Assembly (NCBI GenBank): GCA_023614405.1
Contig: CM042694.1
Span: 351,992,010 to 352,056,009 of the forward strand
Origin: Avena insularis
Lineage: Eukaryota > Streptophyta > Magnoliopsida > Poales > Poaceae
DNA length: 64,000 nt
Reading direction: 5' to 3'
Shown here: positions 58,763-64,000 of the stretch, piece by piece
Layout of the letters: every line of letters begins with the position of its first letter
Position numbering within the stretch: position 1 is the first letter of the stretch
Notes under the pieces: generated by a model
What the model saw: only the letters and a program-made list of their open reading frames with translations
Databases searched by the model: none
What the model was told of the DNA's origin: nothing
Made by a program: the position numbers and the translations under genes

Positions 58763-59566
58763 CCTAGACAAGGAGAGACCAAACAGGAGGGTCTTGACAA
58801 CTTGAAGATGGGCACCGACTCCAAGGCCTCATACAACTCATAGATTTACTATAGAGAGGGGTTCCTATCTAGGGTTTGGCACATGCCTCAATTTAACATC
58901 ATCTCTAGGGTTTGGGAGTGGGGCATATATATAGGCCAGCCGTGGGCTAGGGGTAGTTTAGGCATAAACAGGAAGTTCTAGGTGTTACATGGGTCATGCC
59001 CATCTTGAGACTCGCAGGCCTGGGTCAATTAGGCTGGAGACTCCGGTGTTGTAGGGTTGGACACTCCGGTCTGGGAAGGAACTCCAGGCGCGTGCGGGTG
59101 GACACTCTGGATACGGCGGAGATTCCAGTTGGAGTTTGGGTGGAGTCCGAACTGTGCCATAGATTGGCAGCCAGGCTTCGAGCTGAGGGTTGGGGCAGAG
59201 ACTCTGGGACAATGTTGGTAGAAATTCTAGTCTGGTAGGAGACTCCAGGGTGGGCAGGCTGGAGACTTCGGAGTTGCTTAGGCCCCTTCTTCCTTCTTCG
59301 CTTCCAAGCCTCTTGTTTGGGGGTCTTCGCTCCAAGGGAGTCCTTGTCTCCTCCTCATAGCATCATGGTCATGAACCTAGTCATACGATAGGCAATTGTC
59401 TCAGTTAGAATCTCATTCACATGATAACCAAATGAAGGCAAGTGATGGAAGAAATTCACCTTTATAGGCATGGCTAGTGTGTCATGATTTGGACCAATGG
59501 TGATTGTCATGTGTTGGGCTGCATCGCTACATGGGCTAGTGACCCCTTAGATCACCATTTACTTTT
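58763..59566 (-). other. LTR-like stretch with TCCGG/GAGACTCC motifs
   Basis: It has a minus-strand TATA (CCTATATATATGCCCC, about 58923-58938) and then, on the plus strand, many GGAGACTCC/GGACACTCCGG words (59034-59270). That layout resembles the CRM/Reina-like LTR at 38560-39000 without close identity. I call it a possible diverged LTR piece; no gene is seen. The sequence at 58763 would join 25338 before the solo LTR arrived. Confidence 0.35.
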
Positions 59567-59985
59567 TGCTTACTGTGTTTTTCTCGGTGGTTCTCTAATT
59601 GCCTAGAAGACGAAGAAGTAGATCACAGTTTCCCGTTTGAGTGCAGACGCTGAGTTGCGAGATATGACTCTTTTGACTGTTGAGGTGACTTGGTTATGAT
59701 GGTTACTTGCATTGGTGCCTGAGTTACGATACCCACTATTCTATTGTCTGACAGTACAAGTTCTATCAGTATTGCACGTGACCCGGTGAAGCATGAGCTT
59801 ACCAAGCATACTGGTATTGATTCTTCTTTTGTTCGTGCTAGTGTGCAAGATCATATTATAGCGCTTCAGTATGTGCCTTCGGAGTAACAGTTGGTGGACT
59901 TTTTTATGAAGGCCTAGACTAGAGCACGTGATAGTTTTTTACTCTCCAAACTTAGTGTCGTGGATACACATGAGTTTGAGAGGGG
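59567..59985 (+). pseudogene. Copia element: RNase H end of pol and polypurine tract
   Basis: The frame starts in mid-gene: YCVFLGGSLIAWKTKKQ, then a shift and a serine-rich segment ending ELRDMTLLTVEV, and HELTKHTGIDSSFVRASVQD, YVPSE, a TAA, LVDFFMKA and SKLSVVDTHEFERG. These are the last RNase H blocks of Copia-type pol, usually about 130 residues, here with stops and frameshifts. GAGAGGGGG (about 59977-59985) fits a polypurine tract. The 5' part of the element is missing. Confidence 0.75.
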
Positions 59986-60343
59986 GTGTTTGAGAGATAT
60001 TTGTATATTATAGTTTCCCTAATAGTTAGGGGATTCCCTTTATATTTGACACATGTACATGTACTATATACTGTGGCATTTGGCAACCCGGAATACAAGT
60101 TTCTTATGCCTAACATGACTAATGGTGTTCTTCTATTTGGATCTTATGACAACGAAAAGAACGCTGATTGCATAACCTTGTGCTGGCTGTGAAATATAGC
60201 CATCTACATCCACATTTGAACTGGATATTATTCATATTTTTGGTGAAATATCTCTCTAAACCCTGCCACTAATGCCTAATGATCAAATGGGTATGCAATC
60301 CTTTCTTTCTATTTTTTCCTGCACAGATAATGACGTTTGATGA
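59986..60343. other. Copia 3' LTR fragment and unassigned DNA
   Basis: TGTTTGAGAGATATTTGTATATTA after the purine tract is a plausible LTR start, continuing for perhaps 90 bases. The rest, to about 60343, shows nothing recognisable. Confidence 0.35.
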
Positions 60344-60743
60344 TAGGACCAGGGGTCGTGAAGTGGAGACATAAGCTTTAACGACCAACTATACGACAGG
60401 AATAAAATTCCGGCCATATAGTTCCGGCCGTATAGTTGCCATCGACACCGCTAGGTCAAACAGAACAACTTTTGTGAAGGGACCCTATATAAAGAGGCTT
60501 TGGGCGACGAGAAACAACGTGCCCTCCAGAACCTCAGAAACCTGCATCCACAACACCGAAGAGATGCCGGAGGAATAGACTTAGATCTAATCTCCAAACC
60601 TTTCTTCACCACCATAGCCATATTCCACCACTTGTAATAGTAGATCTCATCTTTGATTGGTGATATTATAAGACTATTTGCTATCAATCTCATGATTTTC
60701 ATTGCAATGTTTATGATTGTTGATTTCATCTCTATGCGTGCGT
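60344..60743 (+). repeat. Truncated Athila-type LTR fragment
   Basis: Its order of blocks (CAACTATACG, CGGCCGTATAGTT, AGAACCTCAGAAACC, CTTGTAATAGTAG, TCAATCTCATGATT) follows the next LTR at 61005-61400 with divergence. It ends abruptly where that LTR starts, so the younger element probably inserted into an older relative. Confidence 0.6.
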
Positions 60744-62182
60744 GATGAGTGCATATTTGCATCATGTTTTACATTATTATTTTGCATTGTAGATGTAGGA
60801 TCTTGGTATTTTACGGCGCTCGCGTGCACATTTTATGTCTATTTTTACCAGGATCAGGATAGATAATGGATCCAATGGATACAATTATTGGAGCTGTTGT
60901 ACTATGGAGAAAAGGAGTCAAAACAACGTAAATCGCTTATTTGGGAAATTTTAATAATACAAGAAGAAAACTAGAAGCGAACAAGGGAGGCAGAAGGTTC
61001 AACGACTAACTATACGGCAAGAGCAATTTTTCCGGCTGTATAGCTTCGGCCGTATAGTTGGCGTCGTCTCCGCCTTCTCAAATAGTTTCACCTCGTGCAA
61101 TTGATTCAAGGAGACGACATACAGAACACCTAGAAATCGCAGAAACCTCACCTCCCGAAGGCATCTGGAGGGGGAACTCATCCACAAGGGATTCATCTTC
61201 GCCCTGCGTAGATCCGGGAGGCTAAGGCATCAATCTTCATCATCCACCACTACATCACCACCATCTTTATCCATCCCATCTACATCTTGTCTAGATCTTG
61301 TTGTAATTCCTATACTCGTTTTGGATTTATACAAGTATTATTCATCTATGATTATTTCCATTACCATTGCCATGATGTTGATTGCCTCCATGTTTGAGTA
61401 GATCATTAGTTCTTGGGGATATGAAGAAACCCTAGTATGAGATTGAATTAAGATAAAGTCTATTATGATATTCATAGTTGTGACCATGTGTTAGATTTTC
61501 TACATCTTGATGTTGAGAGAAGTCGACCTCTCAATATTTGACTCTCATGGGGACTTGATGGAAGAAACTACTTGTTGGTAGACGGAGCTATGCTAGCACT
61601 TACAATGACTATAAAACTGTTGGCACCCCTTACGTATCAACTTGAGAAACCGAGTAAACTCATGGAACATTGTCCATGCCATGGGATACGTCCTACGGGA
61701 TTACGTCCTTTAATAGCGCAGTAATTCGATTAATGTCGATTGCTGACTGTTGTGGTTGTGACGATGATGTGAGTAGCGGTTGTTGCCTATTTGTCCAAAT
61801 ACGGAGTTCCTCCCACACATACACAATTGAGAATGTTCATGATGATAATCTTTATCTTAGATCTTTACAATACTAGTGGTGTATCCGCTACTCCTTGAGA
61901 ACGTTTTTTTCCCTACTGCAGTTTCAATCTCTCTTACATACACAATACTTACTTTCTGTATTAAGTTATTTTGCTTTACTTTATTATTGCTCTTATACCC
62001 AAAACCCAAAAACACCTTTTTACACAATACTCGCATTTTATCTTGTCACTTAGAACTTTATCTACCATTTCTATCGTAATATTTATTTCAAGAGTTATTA
62101 GACTTCAAACTCCTGCTCCCTGTGGGATCAATATCTTTATTTTAAAACTAGCTACAAACGATCTGTGCACTTGCAGTCATCA
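60744..62182 (+). repeat. 5' LTR of an Athila-type Gypsy element
   Basis: Begins TGATGAGTGCATATTTGC and ends TGCAGTCATCA, about ten bases before the primer site. Length 1.44 kb. The end at 62182 could be three bases shorter. Confidence 0.7.
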
Positions 62183-62192
62183 AGCTATTTTC

Positions 62193-62208
62193 TGGCGCCG
62201 TTGTCAGG
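62193..62208 (+). other. Primer binding site, tRNA-Asp
   Basis: TGGCGCCGTTGTCAGG is complementary to the 3' end of plant tRNA-Asp (GTC) apart from two positions near its inner end. tRNA-Asp priming is usual for Athila-type elements. Confidence 0.7.
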
Positions 62209-62293
62209 GAGCTAAGCGTTGTAGGTCTTTTAGTTTTTGCTTATTTATTTTTGTCTTGCTAAATTTTGTTTTGAGTTACAGGTTTTCACCAAC

Positions 62294-62940
62294 ATGATGG
62301 AGTTTGAGCATATAACTAGTGCTAGCCCACTCAACCACTTTGGGAAGCCCTATGATATTTATAAAGAGACAACTCCAATGAGAAGACAAAGGGGTTTGAA
62401 ATAAATCCTCTACTACTTAGTATTTTACATAAGAAGCAATTTATTGGAGGAGAAGAAGATCATGATCCATATGAGCATATTGCATGTTTTAAGAATATAT
62501 GTGGCACTTTTCTATTGACGGGATATATCGCTGATGAGGTAAGGGTTAAATTTTTTAGTCAAACTTTGACAAGTACAACTCTCTCATGGTATAGATCTCT
62601 ACCCCCTAAAGCCACTACTAATTGGGATAATCTAGCATGTGAATTTCTATCTAAATATTATCCATTATCAAAATCTTTTGAAATCAGGCGTCTTATAATG
62701 ACTTGGAAGAATCGCTCTAATGAAAGACTAGTAAGAGCTTATATTAGATTTAAAGATTTACTACGACTATGTTTTCATCATGATTTGCTTGAATGGTATT
62801 TGTTACATATCTTTTATGGCGGTTTAATTGAACCTAATAAAATTGAACTAGACTCTTTCGCAGAAGGAGCCTTTATGAATCTTCCTATACCTAAAGCTTG
62901 GGCTTTACTTAATAGAATTCGTGATCATAAAGTTTCATGA
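62294..62940 (+). pseudogene. Athila-type gag
   Basis: The ATG at 62294 begins 85 bases after the primer site (MMEFEHITSASPLNHFGKPY). A frameshift near 62390 leads to the main frame, with FLLTGYIADEVRVKFFSQTL, TLSWYRSLPPKATTNWDNLA, FLSKYYPLSKSFEIRRLIM, RFKDLLRLCFHH and IFYGGLIEPNKIELD, the standard retrotransposon gag domain of this lineage. It stops at TGA 62938-62940, and another shift precedes the next frame. Confidence 0.85.
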
Positions 62941-62980
62941 AATTTTGGTCTAGGAAGCGAGGGAGGCGTAGAAATAGAGC

Positions 62981-64000
62981 ATGATCGTATTCATGACTAT
63001 AATAAAAAAAGGCCATGTTAAAGAATTATCTAAAGAACTTTATTTGGATTCAGATCTTGTGTTGCAAGTTGTTAAAGCTTTTACAAAACATATTAAAGTT
63101 CCAAAGGAGGGTCCAGTCAAGTATGATCCACCACCCGAACCGGAAAAGAAAATAGAAGATAAAGCAACACTGGCCTCCGTAGAACCAATATATGAAGTGC
63201 CTTTCCCTAATACTACACAAAAGCATATTTTTGAGTATGAACAGGTCAAAGCAGTACAGGAAAAGAGGGAAGAAGAAAGCATGCCAGAAGTCGTGGAACA
63301 TCTGAAGGAAACCAAAGATGAAAAGGTAACCAAGGAAGCAATTATGGCTATGTACTCACATTGTAACATAGTTGAACTTGATGTAGAGACTTCCATATTG
63401 GTTGAAGGTAAAACAAAGATAAAAGATGTGGGTAAGCCCATTCTCCCCTGCATATTTAAAGAAACCTCTCATTACGGTTTATGTGATCTAGGCACTGAAG
63501 TTAATGTTATATCTTATGATTTCTACCTAGAAATAAAATAAGAAATAGAATCGGCTACAATTGAAAATACTGATATGACAATTATGTTAGTCAATAAGAA
63601 CCTTAGAATTCCAATGGGAGTAGTTGACAATGCAACTGTCACAATTGGCAACAAAAACTTTCCTATCGATTTTGTAGTTGTTGATATGCCAACTGACACT
63701 CTTTTCCTTATTATATTTGGAAGAAACTTTTTGGGTGATATAGGTGCCTATGTTAATGTCAAGAAGGAGATTGTAACTCTTAAACTTGGGGGAACGGAAA
63801 ACAAATTCCATTTTTCCAAATTTAAGGACAGGCCTCCACAAATACAAGAAGAAGAGGAAGAGAGAACTATTGAGAAAATGGCGGCTCTTTTCTTTAGTAA
63901 TCCAGAAGAAGAAATAAATGAAGATCCAAATTATGAAGAAATAGTTATGGAGGACAAGTCCCTAGAAGAACTAGAAGATGAATTCGATTCACTTCCCATT
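62981..64000 (+). pseudogene. Athila-type gag end and protease, cut by window edge
   Basis: A charged linker (VPKEGPVKYDPPPEPEKK) leads to an aspartic-protease region: LPCIFKETSHYGLCDLGTEV with D-L-G in place of the usual D-x-G triad context, a TAA at 63539, then MPTDTLFLIIFGRNFLGDIG, the second half of the protease fold. An acidic linker follows to the window end. Polymerase and integrase would lie to the right. Confidence 0.75.

Overview
This window reads as intergenic DNA from a large grass genome, probably Pooideae and most likely Triticeae or a relative. The basis is the density of nested LTR retrotransposons, the LTR end types (TGTAACATCCC, TGTAGCACCCTAGG, TGATGAGTGCATATTTGC, the GATACATTTGCAATGTATC palindrome), CACTA, Harbinger, Mutator and hAT remnants, and one decayed plant F-box/DUF295 gene. 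I see no intact host gene, tRNA, rRNA or CRISPR array.

Layout. 1-3388: minus-strand LTR of a TGTAACATCCC-type Gypsy running off the left edge. 3389-5311: an unrecognised gene fragment (+) tail-to-tail with an F-box/DUF295 pseudogene (-). 5824-6927: Mutator-like element with about 150-bp TIRs and a 9-bp target duplication. 7344-7975: tandem repeats of about 145 bp. 8025-21081: complete but pol-less Gypsy-type element (LARD) with 5.4-kb LTRs, a 2.3-kb interior and TSD CTAAA. 21087-23400: non-coding or unassigned sequence with an internal duplication. 23400-24630: one end of a CACTA element with subterminal repeats. 24631-25343: unassigned.

25344-58757 is one deep nest. A solo LTR (level 1, TSD CGAAT/AGAAT) carries a PIF/Harbinger element (25965-29101, TSD TAA) and a hAT element (about 29219-55344). 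A Tekay-type chromovirus (29761-54611, TSD TCATC) sits inside the BED-finger coding sequence of the hAT. The chromovirus itself holds two solo LTRs: 36791-46422 in its reverse transcriptase and 49595-51184 in its 3' LTR. The first solo LTR is split by a minus-strand CRM/Reina-like Gypsy (37744-45953, TSD CTTTC).

58763-64000: an LTR-like stretch, a Copia RNase H fragment with 3' end, a truncated Athila-type LTR, then an Athila-type element (LTR 60744-62182, tRNA-Asp primer site, gag, protease) running off the right edge.

The LARD and the Tekay element share termini, primer site, polypurine tract and a homologous coiled-coil ORF upstream of gag. This suggests that autonomous Tekay relatives mobilised the LARD. 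Element ends and target duplications were matched by eye; lineage names rest on motif recognition, not searches.
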